Origin: Pyrocephalus nanus
Lineage: Eukaryota > Chordata > Aves > Passeriformes > Tyrannidae
Assembly (NCBI GenBank): GCA_038380795.1
Contig: CM076263.1
Coordinates: 201,001-265,000, forward strand
Length of the DNA: 64,000 bases
Direction: 5' to 3'
A program made the position numbers and the translations under genes. Numbering within the stretch: the stretch's first letter is position 1; each line of letters opens with the position of its first letter. Below the pieces are notes generated by a model. It did no database searches. It was not told the DNA's origin and was given only the letters and a program-made list of their open reading frames with translations. Shown piece after piece: positions 35,928 through 48,780 of this stretch.

Positions 35928-36404
35928 TGTTCAAATAATGAAGAGCTTTTCCTGTCTAAACAAATCACTTTGCATACATATTATATATATATTTATTTTT
36001 TCCTTTGACAGTGTGCTTGTTCTTCAGCTAAACTGAGTCTGTGGTTACAAGGAAAATGACCCTTTAACCCCAATAATTTCATGGCTAAGGATTTATCTCA
36101 CATTCAGGGAAGCAGCACTGGGCACCTGAGCGACCGAACGGAGCCGGCGAACTCATAAAAGCCACCCCAAACTCTGGGTTTGCATTCTGATCCCGGATAT
36201 TTTTCCAGGCTAACTTCCTAGTTGAATGCCAATGCATTCCCAGGATTTGCTGTGCACCCCAGCCACGGGAAGCATCGGATTTCAGCACTGCCCAAACCTC
36301 TTAATCAGAGCTCGGCATGAGCAGGGAGCGGACCCGGCACTGCCACCAATTAACCACGTCAGCTCTAAAGGCAGACACTGAGGAAGGAAACCAAACACAC
36401 AGGG

Positions 36405-36500
36405 AATAAAAATGAGGGAAAAATACACTGAATATAAATAAGGAAAAAATATAGGGAATATAAAGGACAGAAAAATATATAGAATATAAAGGAGAATAGT
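36405..36500. repeat. ~28-bp AT-rich tandem repeat, about 3 units
   Basis: Units centre on GGAAAAATATA(G)GGAATATAAA. Confidence 0.7.
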
Positions 36501-37479
36501 AGGAGAGGGCAAAAACACGATGCCCATTAGTGACCGTGCTGGTTCCTGAATTAATGCTCTAATTTGTGGTGTTTACAAGACAGCTAATTTTAGGAATGTG
36601 AGTTTTCCTCTGTTTATCCAACAAGCCCCAGTATTTCCTAAGTAAGTGGATCTTTCCAAGGAGGATAAAATCAACAAAGAGATTAGAGGCAGAAACTCAA
36701 AGTTAAGCGACGCATTTGCTGCCGGCTCTGACCCCGCAGGATGAGGAATGCGCTCAGATTTAACACTGCATTTTATGTTTTCCAAGGAAACAGTTCATCC
36801 TGGACAAGCAGGAGGAGCAAAGAGTAGGATTCTCCTGTGGGCAAACCCTGAACACAAGGTCTCAGGTAATGCTTAAGCTCTCAGGCCACTTCTTCCCAGC
36901 TCTGCTGGTGGCTGTGTCTGATCAGGAAGGCAAATCATCCTCGCTCCTCTCCCAAAATCCCTGCTGTCACTTGCCCCTTAAACAAATGAGGAAAACTGGG
37001 CTGTACCCTGTGGAACTGCAGCTCACAGGTGCTCCCAGATTCCACAAAAACAGCCTCGTGGTGCTGGAATTACAGTGACACTTGTCCCAGCCTCATCCCT
37101 GCCCATCTTTGTTCCCAAAATCCTGAAGAAACGAGTCTCCTTTGTGTAATGGCATTAGATCCCGATAGTCCAGCCTGTCCTCTGTCACATCCCATGATCA
37201 TCACAACCGGGAGCAGCCTCGGGTCATCAGCAAGGGCAGAGGAGCTGGGGCAGCTCATTTGGCTTTGCCACCTTTGCTTCCACCCTGGAGTTGTTATCCC
37301 AGCACCGAAGTTGCCAGCAGGGAAGTGCTGCCGGACCCTCCAGCCTCGCGGCCCTGGCAGGTGCTCCCACAATCCCGGGCCGTAATTCAATCAGCTCTGG
37401 GCTGACGTCAGGAAGCACAAAACAACTCCAAGGCTGTGTCTGAACGGGCCCAGAACCCCCGAGATTCAATTAGAGCCTT

Positions 37480-37580
37480 GATATTCCATTGGGAATCTTA
37501 TTTAGCTGGATTTAATATCACCAAAGCCTCGGATCAGTTGTTTCTCAAATAGGTCGAGCGTATTTAAATGTACAGGCGGG
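37480..37580. promoter_or_regulatory. Candidate conserved noncoding element, intron 3
   Basis: Repeat-free AT-rich run with TTGATATTCC, GGATTTAATATCACC and GTATTTAAATG, just left of the CA-rich minisatellite. Weak call on composition. Confidence 0.22.
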
Positions 37581-37984
37581 GAGAAGAGCACGTCAGCCCC
37601 ACGATCCCAAATTTCCACGAGCAAGCCTGGCTTTTACTCAGGAAAAACAGAGTCTGATTTGCAGATGCTACAGAACAAAAAGAGCTGCATCCCTGTTTTC
37701 CTGGGGATTACATCCATGCCTAAGAATTAATTCAGTGATTTCAATCCTTTCCCGGTTTTGGACCCCTAAATGATCCCAGCAGAAATCCTTGGATTGCCAT
37801 ACACATGATATTCCACAGGGATTTGGGTTGGGTTTTTAATGGACACTTTTCCAGGACCCACGGGCCTGAGGTGGTGCAAGGGGAAGGATCCAAAGGGAAA
37901 TCTCCTTGGGGAGCCTCCCTGGATCTAGAAATGAAGCACTGACCGAGGAAGGAACACTGGGGCGTCAGGACAGAGATCCCATAT

Positions 37985-38371
37985 GGACAAAGCAAAGCAG
38001 GGACACCCACACACGTGTGACAAAGCAGGGGGTCACACACACGTGTGACAAAGCAGGGACACACACACACGTGTGACAAAGCAGGGACACACACACACGT
38101 GTGACAAAGCAGGGACACACACACACGTGACAAAGCAGGGGGTCACACACACACACACACACGTGTGACAAAGCAGGGGGTCACACACACACGTGTGACA
38201 AAGCAGGGACACACACACACGTGACAAAGCAGGGGGTCACACACACACACACGCGCGTGTGACAAAGCAGGGACACATACACACATAACAAAGCAGGGAG
38301 TCATACACACACACACACACGTGTGACAAAGCAGGGGGTCACACACACACACGTGTGACAAAGCAGGGGGT

Positions 38372-38403
<32 letters not shown>

Positions 38404-38680
38404 ACAAAGCAGGGGGTCATACACACACACACACACACATGTGTGACAAAGCAGGGGGTCACACACACATAACAAAGCAGGGGGTCACACACACACGTGT
38501 AACAAAGCAGGGGGTCACACACACACACGTGTGACAAAGCAGGGGGTCACACACACACACACACACACGTGTAACAAAGCAGGGGGTCACACACACACAC
38601 GTGTAACAAAGCAGGGGGTCACACACACACACGTGTAACAAAGCAGGGGGTCACACACACGTGTGACAAAGCTGGACAAA
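37985..38680. repeat. Composite minisatellite: ACAAAGCAGGG units with (CA)n and CACGTG
   Basis: About 21 tandem units of 26-46 bases. Each unit has ACAAAGCAGGG, then GGTCA or AC, then a (CA)n run of variable length, usually ending in CACGTG(TG). Length differences come mostly from the (CA)n part. About 17 units carry an exact CACGTG palindrome; others have CATGTG, GCGCGTG or CATA instead. It lies in intron 3, about 6.4 kb downstream of exon 3 in gene direction. Long cysteine-rich open frames on the minus strand are by-products of the repeat. Confidence 0.95.
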
Positions 38681-41625
38681 GGGCAGGAAGGGCCGGAGCC
38701 GCTGGGAAGGTGACAAGAAAACCTTTACAGTCCCCAAGTCCAGCCAACTCCCACATGGGCACTCGGCAAAGCCAGCAGCAGTTTCCAAACTGCATCCCTA
38801 CCAGCCTGGATGACAACAGGGAGCAGCTACTACAGCATTACTAGCGGGTGCAGTACAAAGATGTAGTTAAGGAGCAACTGTCACGATGGTTCTCACACTG
38901 ACGGTGTGCTGTGACTGCCCCAAAATCCACCTAAATAACCCCAAAGTTCCTTCCACCTGCTTGGTGGAGGCCCAGTTCAACCACACCTTGGCAGAAGAAA
39001 TAAACCCTCCCAGTTCTCTCTTTCAGGTTTTTCCTAATTCCTGGAGTTTGCTGGGAAAAGAAATTCAACAGCAGTGTTCAAAAAGATTAAAAAATTAATT
39101 AAGCATTTGGTAATTCCAACCCAAGAAGCAGCAGGCAAGAAGTTTTCCCTGCAAACACCTTTGAAAACAAAAATTCAGCAGGTTGGTGTTACCAATCTGG
39201 GGATTTGGGCCCGAATTTCCAGGTTGGAAACCTTCAAGTGGCACAAGGGGTGGATACTGAGGACATTGGACCCCCCGGATGCCCAAAAATAAATTGCTTC
39301 AGGCAGCGACTTTTCCAAAGAACTAAGAGCAAATTGCATTATTCCAGGGGCTGGGACGAGCTGCTGTCATCCCTCCCGGCTGCCGAGCAACTCTGTGGAG
39401 TGGCCACTGGCAAATGGCACATCCTCTTACATGTGTATTAATTTTACATGCTACATCCTAGGAAACATTCCCAGGTTATTCCTGCTCTTCTCTCCAGTGT
39501 CCACCCCCCTGGAATCCAAGAAAACACTGGGAAAAGCACTTTAAACCATAACTGTTCCTTATGGAACAACCTCAGGGTTTTACTGGCTGATGGGAGCCGA
39601 GTTAAATCCCAGCAGGATTTAAATCCCTGAAAACCAGAGGCCACCCGGACTCTCCCCTTTTCCCGGGGATTGCAGAGCCCCAGATTTCCAGCTACAAGTT
39701 TACCATGAGGAGTAAATGTTTGATCTGTAAAGCTTCCAAAACGACTTTGTTTATCAGAGCAGATGAAGGGGGGAAAAAAGGGAAAGGAATCATTTGGAGC
39801 TCAAAGAAAAATTGTTTATAGGACAGCTTTTAGTGCTCCAGGATTCCAGGCATTTAAGGAAGATTCCAGCAATTAACAGCATAAACTTCTACGACTGAAT
39901 TCCTCTCTATATGTTCCTGTGGCTTAGTTGTTCCTCTACTATTTCAGTTATTCCTCATTACAACACTAATCAGGAAAGATATTTGCTGATCCCGTCAAAA
40001 AAACATCAACCAGCTTCTCCATAACATTCCTGGCATCCCAAAGCAGGGGCTTAAACCCTTTGACTTCCTCAGTAAAGGAAAATATCCAAGTCATTTACAA
40101 ATTCTGTTTAAATTATAGAGGAGGGGTGATAAAAACATTAAATCCCATTATTTTTCGGCTACTACAGAAATAAGTGGTGAAAGACAAAAATTTGGGGTTC
40201 TCTGTGCCTATTCCATGTTCCTTAGGAATTTGGATCGTGGAAGCTGCTTTAGCCTCTGACAAAAATCCATGAATTTGAGAGTGGCACGAGCACAAATCCA
40301 GTGGGAAGAAGCCTAATTGTACCTCACTTGTTTGGGATTTTTCCCTGAGCAGGCTTTGTGCTCCCACTTAAGTCCAGGCCAGGCCCAAGTTGCCTGGTTT
40401 AACAGCCCCCCTTTGTTCCCCGATCCCTGATATCCATGGGATAAGCTGAAGCAGCATCCCTGCTGCTACTGGATTAGGGAAGGGCAGGCAGGGCTGTCTC
40501 CCCTGCAGGTGACATTCGGGTGGCTGTGGCCCCGGAGCAGATTGTGAATTATTGAATCTATTGCAGACAAGGTAACACCGAACGAGGCTGCCCAAAGCAC
40601 CTCCAACTCCCAGTCTCCATTATCCACCTGGAATGGCTGGGCTGCTTTACCTCTTTAATTAGGAGCCAGGCCCTGGGCTCCCAGATTTCCACAGCCCAGG
40701 GACTGGAGGTGACTGTGGCTCCGGAGTGGCCTCTGCAGCTACACTCGGTTTGCTCCTGCGAGTAAGGGCCGGGCCCTGGAGGGACCTCTGTGCTTTGGGA
40801 GTCAGTCTCCAGCTCTGGGGGGCTCAGGCCACTTCCAAACAGCAGAGCCTGGGGCTCTGGCTGTCCCCACTGAAGCGGCCAGGATAGGGCTGGGAGGGGA
40901 GGAGGATCCCGGGTAAACATAGCTGGAAGGATGGGAGGCGACAGCATTCCTGCTCTCCCTAATCATAATTGCGAAACCTCGGGGATGGAAAGCAGGGAAG
41001 GAGCTGCTTTTGTGAAGCCCCAGAGTTTTCAACAGGGAGAACAAGCGGGAGACAGCACCGGGAGCTGAGCTTGGATGCAAGGGGCCCGAGGGTCCTGCAG
41101 CCCCCTGGAGACCTGGAATTCCAAGGCAGGAACGCAGAGCAACGGAGCCGAGCCCACACCCAGAGTCCATCATCATTTTCCATCTTTCCTGGCATAGCCC
41201 ACGGCAAACCTGAGCTCCCTGCCCTGGAACCGCGAGAGCTCCAGACCTGCCACGCCACTTCCCTCGTTCAGCATCTTTGGGGCAAAAGGCTGAAAATTTC
41301 TCTTTTTGGGAATTTTTACCCCCTCCTTTTTTATCTTTTGAATGGCTATTCTGCATCATAATCCCTTCCTTCCCAAATCCTCCCTGGCATGGTGTGTTTC
41401 TTCCCTATCACACAGGCTATTCCTGCTGGGAATACTGGGATCCATGCAGGCATCCCCAGGTGTGCCTCACCTGAGCAGCTCCAAAACATCCTCGATTTAA
41501 TTCTATTTTTTTGGTGATCAACCAACAACAGCAAAATTCTGCAGGTTCTCCACACTCCAAAACCAGGCTGTGCTTTAAAACCCCCACAATATTTGTCAGA
41601 ATTTCCTCATAGAACATCCCAAATC

Positions 41626-41645
41626 AAAAAAAAAAAAAAAAAAAA
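41626..41645. repeat. Poly-A tract
   Basis: Uninterrupted A-run of about 20 in intron 3. Confidence 0.9.
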
Positions 41646-41770
41646 GAGGACTTTAGCCCGAGCTGGATTTGTGATTCCCTCGTTAAAGATGTATTAATTT
41701 GTTGCTCTAATGCAGGCCAAGCCCTAATCAAACTAATGGCAAAATGAAAAGCGAGGATTTAAATCCTTTA
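41645..41770. promoter_or_regulatory. Candidate conserved noncoding element, intron 3
   Basis: Follows a poly-A tract. Contains GATGTATTAATTTG, CTCTAATGCAG and CCCTAATCAAACTAATGG within 90 bases; TAAT cores are frequent. Confidence 0.28.
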
Positions 41771-42612
41771 AACAGACTTTGCTTTAGTGGGAAATGCAGA
41801 GATGGGAGATTTTTTCCCTTTTTTTCTGGGCCATGGGAATGGGCAATGAGAAAAATCCCGCTTTTCTCCGATCCTGCTGCCACCCACACGCTATTCAGAG
41901 ACACTCAGAGTGGGCAATCCAGAGCAGATGCTCCCAAACAGAGGTAAAATTTCAGGCTTTAAATAGAAAGAGCAGAAATCGAAGGGAATCAGGAAGATGT
42001 GGGCTCTGATTAATGGATAAAAACCTGAAATACACCGAATGTGAAAGACCCATGGAATTCTTGGGGGCAAAACTTCTCCCCAGTCTGTCACCCCTTTATT
42101 TTATGGGGCCTCACACTCAAAGTAGGATAAATTTGTGATGAATTTGCTGGGGAAGGGGCTGGAAACTCCTCCCAAAATTTTAGGAGTTGTTGGCAAATTC
42201 ATCTTATTTTGGCCACCATCCTAAAAAAAGGGCAAACAAAGCAGAAAAACTCAAAAGCCCCCCCCAGATGCCTGCTATGAATGTGCATTGTTCAGTGGAA
42301 GGAGCAGCTCTTAAATCACTTGACAAACACGACCCAAAGTGTACTGAACTCCAGGGGAGTTTGGTGCTTCCAGTGCCCCAGCTCTCCCAGCACAGGTCAG
42401 AGGCTCCAGCCCCAACACCTGCAACCATCAAACATGTGCTGCTGGGCCTTCCCTGGGCTCACAAAAGCCTTTCATGTGAAAAATGCTCCCTGGGAATGTC
42501 AGGGCTGGAGCTCAGGTTACATTCCTTTCTCCCTGCAGCCCTCTCGGTCTGGAACACGGGGAGAAGCCATGTTTGTGGAATTCGAGACTCAAAGGCAACG
42601 GGGCTTTACTTC

Positions 42613-42625
42613 CCCCCCCCCCCCC
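42613..42625. repeat. Poly-C tract
   Basis: Uninterrupted C-run; quadruplex potential on the transcribed sense strand. Confidence 0.85.
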
Positions 42626-45025
42626 ACTACAAATCACAACAGAGCGACGTGGATTAGCTGAGGGAAAAGCCCCCGGGATGACTTCGAGCAGGAATTATTC
42701 CCACACTTCCTCGAATCCAGAGTCCAGCTGGTTTCACTTCCCTGCCTGGCGTTACTTTTGGAGGCTGTTTTTCCCTCTTTTTCCTCCCTGTCCGTAAGGA
42801 GTTCCACGTTAATGCAGAGCAATGACCTCTGTGGTTCCTCATCTCAATAACTGTATTTCTAAAGAGGAATATTAAAATCCATCTCAAACTTCCCAGGGAG
42901 AACTTGCAGGAGGAAAAGCAGAATCCACCCCGCTCTCCAAACCCGCCGTTCTCAATGTGCATAATTAGAATAATAAACCATGTTTGCTATTATTGATGGA
43001 GCTGCCTTCGGTCCTGCCATGGAGCACAGAAACCCCTCTCGGAGCAGTTATCCCGGTGTTATCCATGCAACCCCGATTTCCCAAGCCCTGCTCCAAACAA
43101 TAGCCATGCACCTCCATCCTCAGGCCACGCGTTTCCCTGGCATCACCCCCAACTTTTCGAGAAGCACTGAGCACTCCCTGAAAAATTCCCTGTCAAATAA
43201 CCAAGCAACAGATATTCCAAGAGGAAAATTCCAGTTATTTTCACTTCCAGAAGCCCCCTGCGCTGCCATTGTGCAAATGCCCGGTGCTTCCTCGAGCTTC
43301 TCCTTCCTCCTCCACCACCTGGCATCAGTGTGGACAAGGAATTCTGCGGGAATTCTGTCCATGGGACAGTTCAGGTGTTGTTTTAAGTGGGTTTTATCTC
43401 CCTATCCCTCGCTTCCTGCAGCTCATTAAATCATCCTCCTTGGCTACAGGAGGTGTCAAAGTTCCTCAAATTCTTTCAGCTTCGGAGACAATAAAACACA
43501 TTTTAATTACTCCCTGCTCTGGTTTGTCCTCCTGATCCAAGCGACTCCAGAGCTGAGGCTTGGGATGGAATTATTAAATATAACTCTGGGGTCACCCAGC
43601 CCAAGTAGTGGCTGTACACGGCCCAGGCTCTGAGCGTGACAAATTGATTTGTCTGGCACAAACACTCCCCTGAAAACAAATAGAGTGGATATTCCATATC
43701 CGCTGAAATTGGCTCGGAAAATTACGGCGCAAAATGGCAAAAAACAGGATTAAAATCTACAGCTCATGTTTGGAAAGTTGTTCAACCCCAACAGCAAAAT
43801 TCTCCAAGTCGCTGCAAGCACAACATAACCAAGTTTGAGGAGATAAAACAAACTCACGGCGTTATTTCCAAAGGCTACACAGAATAAAAGGCACAAACTG
43901 AGCGTTCAGGTGGCACCTGAGCTTAAAAAACATTCCATTGCAGACCAGCTGCCAATCCTGCTCTGGAAAGCAAAAGCTGACTGATGTCCCAGTGCATTTA
44001 ATGAAATGCTGCATAAAGAGAAGGGGTGCCTTGCAGTGAGCAAAAGCTGGGAATATTGGGCATGAAACCCTATGAAATGAGGTGGGTATCCTGGGGCAGT
44101 TTGCAGGGAAGCCATACCCGAATTCCCCCTGGCTTGCCCAGGATGCTGGTACAACCCGACGGCCGGAGCGTTGGCACGTGGAGCTAAAACACTGCAACTC
44201 CCAACCTGGAGATCAGGGCAGAAGAACCAACTGCATCCCGGGGCAAGGACGTGGGCAGTAAGGATCTCTAGGAGTTTGCCTTCTCATCTGTCAGGCACAT
44301 AAAAGCCTCCCTATAAAACTAGAGTTGCCAGACAATTATTGTCCACACGTGTTCCACCACCAAGAGCTCCGAGATCGCTTTGTCATCCCACTCCTGATTT
44401 TAAGGACGCTGCCCTTGCCCATCCAGCCCCACCACAGCCAAATAACAAATCCTGCTTCCACAAGGCTCAAATATTTACAAACAAAATGCCCCAGCTCCAA
44501 AGTAACCAAAAGGGTTCAATTCACCAAAAATATTCCATCCTCTATAATCCTAAATACTCCCTTCCCTGCCGTTTATCCTCAGATACTTGTGATTTCTATA
44601 TTTAATTGCAGCAGCCTCCTATTCAGCTTCAATTCTGCTTCAGTTCTGACTCACCAAATTCATTTGCACACGAGAGGTTTTGACTCTCATCCCTCCCAGA
44701 CAAAGAGAGTCTTTGGAATTAGAAATAAAAAAAATTCACCGAGGCTCAAATTAAAAAAGGAAAAAGATAAACCTACTTTCACACCAGAACAATTTTCAGC
44801 AGCAGCTACACAGAGGGGAAGTTCAGGGGTTTTTAAAAAATCAGGACTGTGTGGCAGTGCTCTAAAAACCTCCCAGGCTTGTGGAAATAATAAAAATCAG
44901 AATAATCATAACTGGTGCTTAGGAATAATTCCGCTCCAATCTGAACGGATCTGCTCCCCACGAGAGATTAAAGCACCACAACAAAGGTAAAGCCCATGGA
45001 GAAATAAATCACAGCATTTGCACTA

Positions 45026-45124
<99 letters not shown>

Positions 45125-45539
45125 CTAAAAAAAAAAAAAAAAAAACAAAGAGGCATTACTAGTGGAAAACAAGCGATTCCCGAGTCCACTGGCAGTCCGA
45201 AGTTCCTTCCACGGTCCTCAGGAGTTTCTCTCCCTGGAACCATCGTCCCCCAAACAAATGCAGATTCCTGCCAACTCCCACCAGCATCACGCTTCTCTTA
45301 GGCTCCTTAGCTTCCCAAACAATCTGCCCTTCCCGAAGACTTCGAGCCATGCCAATGCCCAGCAGCTCTCCAGGCTGGGAAGCGGGGCTGGCTCCGCTCT
45401 CCCCGCCGACAAAGGCAGAAAAAGTTGGGATTGGGTCGCAACCTTGGCCATCAACGTAGCAACGTCCACTTCCATCCCGCTCCAGGATTTGCCTGGCATG
45501 TGGGAACCCAAATAATAATAATGCAAAGTGCCACCTGCC

Positions 45540-46200
45540 CTAAATTCTCATCCCGTCTCTCCCACCGAGCAATTGGAAGCCAGGCTCGCTCCTCGCCCCC
45601 TCTCCCTCCCTCTCTCGCGCTCCTCTCTCTCTCTTCCCAGCATTTATTCCGACCCTAATTGGTTTCTCCCTTCTCCGACGCGTCTGGTGGATAATACGCA
45701 CCTTCCCTGAGTCAGAGCCTGCAAAAAGCCAGGGAACAAATGGGAAAAGTGCACCGACAAGCAGAGAGGGGGCTGCGGAGCTGCCGCGGGCTACGATTCC
45801 CGGCCAAACTTCCCGCAGCCATCCCTCAGAAGCCGAGGCTGGAGCAGCAGCACCAGCCTGGAGCACGCGGGGGAGAGGGGGGGGGCTCGCCGGGCTTTAG
45901 GAGCGGCCCCGCATCTCCCAGCGAAAGCTCTGCCCTAAAATAAATAACTAAGTGGATAGAGAGATATTCCTGACATATTGGGGGGAAGGGAGGGGATGGG
46001 GAGAGGAAGGAAGGGGCTGGAGGGGGAGGGGGAGCCTGACAAAACTAGACAAGTGCACGCGTCCGGCGGAACGTTCGGCCTCCAAACCAGCCCGGGGGAC
46101 AAAAACCCCTTTTTCCCCGCGAAAAGAACGCCCCAAACCCCTGGCTAGGGCCGCGCCGAGAAGGTCGGAGCAGCTTTAGCGCCAGCAGAAGCCAGAGGAG
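45540..46200. promoter_or_regulatory. GC-rich block in intron 2 (possible alternative promoter)
   Basis: A moderately CpG-rich block between exons 2 and 3 with a CT-rich run at 45,597-45,640 and several CGCG/CCGG sites. In human this intron contains the CTG18.1 repeat near an alternative promoter. Here the only related string is GAGCAGCAGCACC at about 45,843. Function is inferred from position and composition. Confidence 0.35.
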
Positions 46201-46509
46201 ATTTCAGGGAAAACTTTAAACTGAGACAGTCGTGGATTTCTTTGCACTTTCCATGTGCCAAAAAACGAAACAAGGGAAGAACCGAAAGGAGAATATCAGC
46301 GACTCATTAGCAATTAATTAGTTCATGTGCCAACCACGCTCGAAAACCTAAAGCACGGTAAAAGTGCAATATTGGTATGGAGGAATGATGAGAAACGGTC
46401 AGTTTTGGGGCGTTTCTTTTGACAGGAATTATTCAAGCCATCTGAGACACGAAACCAAGCTGCGAACGCGCCTGCATCTCCCATCACACACAATCAGAAA
46501 GACTCCAAA

Positions 46510-46702
46510 TACTCAGCTTGGATTTTTTTTTTTTTTTAAGCAAAAACAGATATTTAGCGTGCTTCTAGCTGCTGATTAAAAATTGCCCAATGTACTTGGA
46601 GCACAGTTTGGGGTTGGTTTTGTCGCTTTAGGTTTTTTGTTGTTTTCTTTTTTTTTTCTTTTTTTTTTTTTGCTGGGGGGTTGGATTTTTTTTTTTTTTT
46701 GT
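46510..46702. repeat. T-rich homopolymer cluster in intron 2
   Basis: Three T-runs of about 12-17 near 46,522, 46,655 and 46,690. On the gene strand these are A-runs shortly after the exon 2 donor. Confidence 0.85.
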
Positions 46703-46750
46703 TGCTAACAGAGCAGCTAGAAGATTATTTTTTTTTTACAGCTGTTGCTA

Positions 46751-46936
<186 letters not shown>

Positions 46937-47004
46937 TCAAGGGGGGTCTGGGGGTGGGTAGTTGAGAAGAAGAAGGGAGGGGAAAAAAAGATGGAGGGGC
47001 AGCC

Positions 47005-47056
47005 AAAAAAAAAAAAAAAAAAAAACAACAACAACAAGAGGAAAAAAAAAAAAAAA
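47005..47056. repeat. Poly-A runs upstream of exon 2
   Basis: Two A-runs separated by AACAACAACAAGAGG. On the gene strand they are poly-T and contribute to the pyrimidine-rich DNA before exon 2. Confidence 0.85.
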
Positions 47057-47145
47057 GGCGATATTGTATTTCCAAAGAGGCAAAACCAGGGAACATCCAC
47101 TCTTAAACCCAAATCCGGAGGAGAAAAAAACAGGCAAAGCCTCAC

Positions 47146-47680
47146 TCCTGGAGCATCATTTAAGCAACAGGAGGTTCAGCGAGGAATGAATGAGGATCCC
47201 AGAGAAGAAACTACAGCCATCCGCTCCCAACTTTTTCCCTTCTCCTTCTTCCACGCAAAGGAGCGTTTGGAGGCAGAAACTGCAAAGAGCGAGAGGAGGA
47301 AAAAAAAAAAGGCACGGCGAACGAAGTGTAGGTTCGGGGGCGGGGGGGTAGGGGGGTGAGGGGGCAGCGGGGTACAATTAGCCCCGATTCCTATTTTGCG
47401 GAGAGGAGGGGGGGATAAGGCCGACAACAAGCCGGGAGCGGCTGGGCCTGTGCGGAGGCAGCGCCCGGGGGGAGGGGAGCCGAGCCGAAGGAAGGGAAGG
47501 AAGGGAAGGAAGGGAAGAGGGAAGGGAAGGGGCGCGGAGCCCAGCCCAGCCCCGCGGCCCCGACCCCGGCGAGCCCCGGCGCCGCCTCCGTACCCGCCGT
47601 CGCCGCTCATGGAGCTCCGAGCGCGGCTCCCGCCCGCTCCCGCCGCACTTTTCCAAGGATTCCACTTTGGATTCGCCCGG
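47146..47680 (-). other. TCF4: Putative TCF4 noncoding exon 1 (5' UTR)
   Basis: This is a GC-rich stretch downstream of a minus-strand TATA box, so transcription would begin near 47,680. The best minus-strand donor before exon 2 is GGA|GTGAGG at 47144-47145, which would give an exon of about 535 bases and a 282-base intron 1 ending at the exon 2 acceptor. The stretch contains a polypurine/polypyrimidine run of GGAAG units at 47,488-47,530. TSS and donor are predictions from motifs only; a retained intron or a different donor is possible. No long convincing coding frame is needed because TCF4-B starts in exon 2. Confidence 0.4.
47488..47532. repeat. (GGAAG)n purine tract in putative 5' UTR
   Basis: About eight GAAGG/GGGAAGG units without interruption; polypyrimidine on the gene strand. 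Confidence 0.85.
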
Positions 47681-47699
47681 CTCGCGCACACACATGGCG

Positions 47700-47740
47700 A
47701 GCGCGTTTATACGGGGCCGCGGGCGCACGTGACGCGGGGA
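47700..47740 (-). promoter_or_regulatory. TCF4: TATA-box promoter of TCF4 with E-box/CRE half-site
   Basis: On the minus strand a perfect TATAAA occupies 47706-47711. An E-box CACGTG (47726-47731) overlapping GTCACG lies 14 bases upstream. The setting is a CpG island, and the distance to the start codon is about 0.85 kb. Promoter function is inferred. Confidence 0.55.
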
Positions 47741-48210
47741 CTTGGCCGGCAGGAACAAGGTTTTTTCCCCCCTTTGGATCGCCCACTCCCCGTTCGTATT
47801 TTGGGGGGTTTGATATTTCTCTCTAACCTCGCTTTGTTGGGGTCGGTTTATTCCCGCCCTCCCGCTCGATCCCAGCCCCGAGCTTTCCCGTTTTCCCGGA
47901 GCATCGCTGCAAACTTTGCAAAGCAGCCGCTTGGATTAACGCGCAAGTTTTTGGGGACGCTGCCAGCAACCCCCCGCCCTTCCCCTTCCTGCTTCTCTCA
48001 TGCCCTCTGCCACTTTTATTCCGTATTGTCCTCTCGCAGGCCCGACACCGCTAAAGATCAACTCCTTGAATTTCATTTTCCGGTAGGAAATAAAGCAGCG
48101 AGTCCCCGCGCTCGGCGTTTGCACCTTGGTGTATCTCTCGCACGTGTAGTTACACCGTGTCTATGCAATGTATACACAATGTATATCTATTTAAACACCC
48201 CGGAACTTGC

Positions 48211-48234
48211 ATTTTCTTTCTTTCTTTCTTTCTT

Positions 48235-48263
<29 letters not shown>
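48211..48263. repeat. (TTTC)7 followed by poly-T
   Basis: Seven TTTC units, then about 26 T. It is a reverse-complement counterpart of the A/GAAA tract at 48.8 kb. Confidence 0.9.
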
Positions 48264-48269
<6 letters not shown>

Positions 48270-48598
48270 ACATCGGGATCGACAATTTCAATCAAAAAAT
48301 AAAAATGAAAGCAAAAAAAATATACAGACAAGTTAGTCTAACAGCAAATCGGAACTTTACCTTAAATGGCCACAAATATGTTCACAATATTCCAAGGGGG
48401 GGGGTAAGGAAAAAAAAAAAAGGAATCAAAAGAATCAAAATAAAAAGAGAGGAATCTTCTGCCAAAGTGCTTTATTGTCTCACACGTGTGTGACCCTCCG
48501 AAACCACCAAAAAGTAGGGAAAGTGTCAGTCCCGCTCCGGGTTATTCCACAGCTTTTACAGGCACCCTACACCTGGCTTTGTTGGGATTTGGGGGGCC

Positions 48599-48665
48599 AA
48601 AAAAAAAAAAAAAAAATTTAAAAAATACATATAAAAAATTAAAAAGCAATGAAAAAAAAAAAAAA
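48599..48665. repeat. Poly-A tracts
   Basis: A18 and A15 runs separated by AT-rich DNA. Confidence 0.85.
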
Positions 48666-48780
48666 GGAAAAAAAGAAGGTCCGACAACTTTGCCCTATTG
48701 TTTTTTACAGACACATGGTGAGGGACTCGCGGCGCCGCGGCTCTCGGGGACTTGTCCTTCCTTTCGGAAAAAAAAATTAT

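Larger units (their letters stand above)
33980..37984. other. Intron 3 segment, CR1-free
   Basis: Two small AT-rich tandem repeats and one weak candidate regulatory block; no gene. Confidence 0.6.
47330..47760. promoter_or_regulatory. CpG island 1 at TCF4 promoter
   Basis: GC-rich, CpG-dense stretch (many GCGG, CCGG and CGCG) flanked by AT-rich homopolymer DNA. It covers the predicted TSS and 5' UTR. Confidence 0.7.

Noticed and set aside
37741..38816. Cysteine-rich minus-strand open frames (CVCDPLLCHTC-type).
   Set aside because: Translation of the (CA)n-CACGTG minisatellite; open in overlapping frames and not gene-like.
47396..48268. 290-residue plus-strand frame over the promoter.
   Set aside because: Chance frame in a CpG island ending in a poly-T repeat. 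It is antisense to the TCF4 5' region with no domain.
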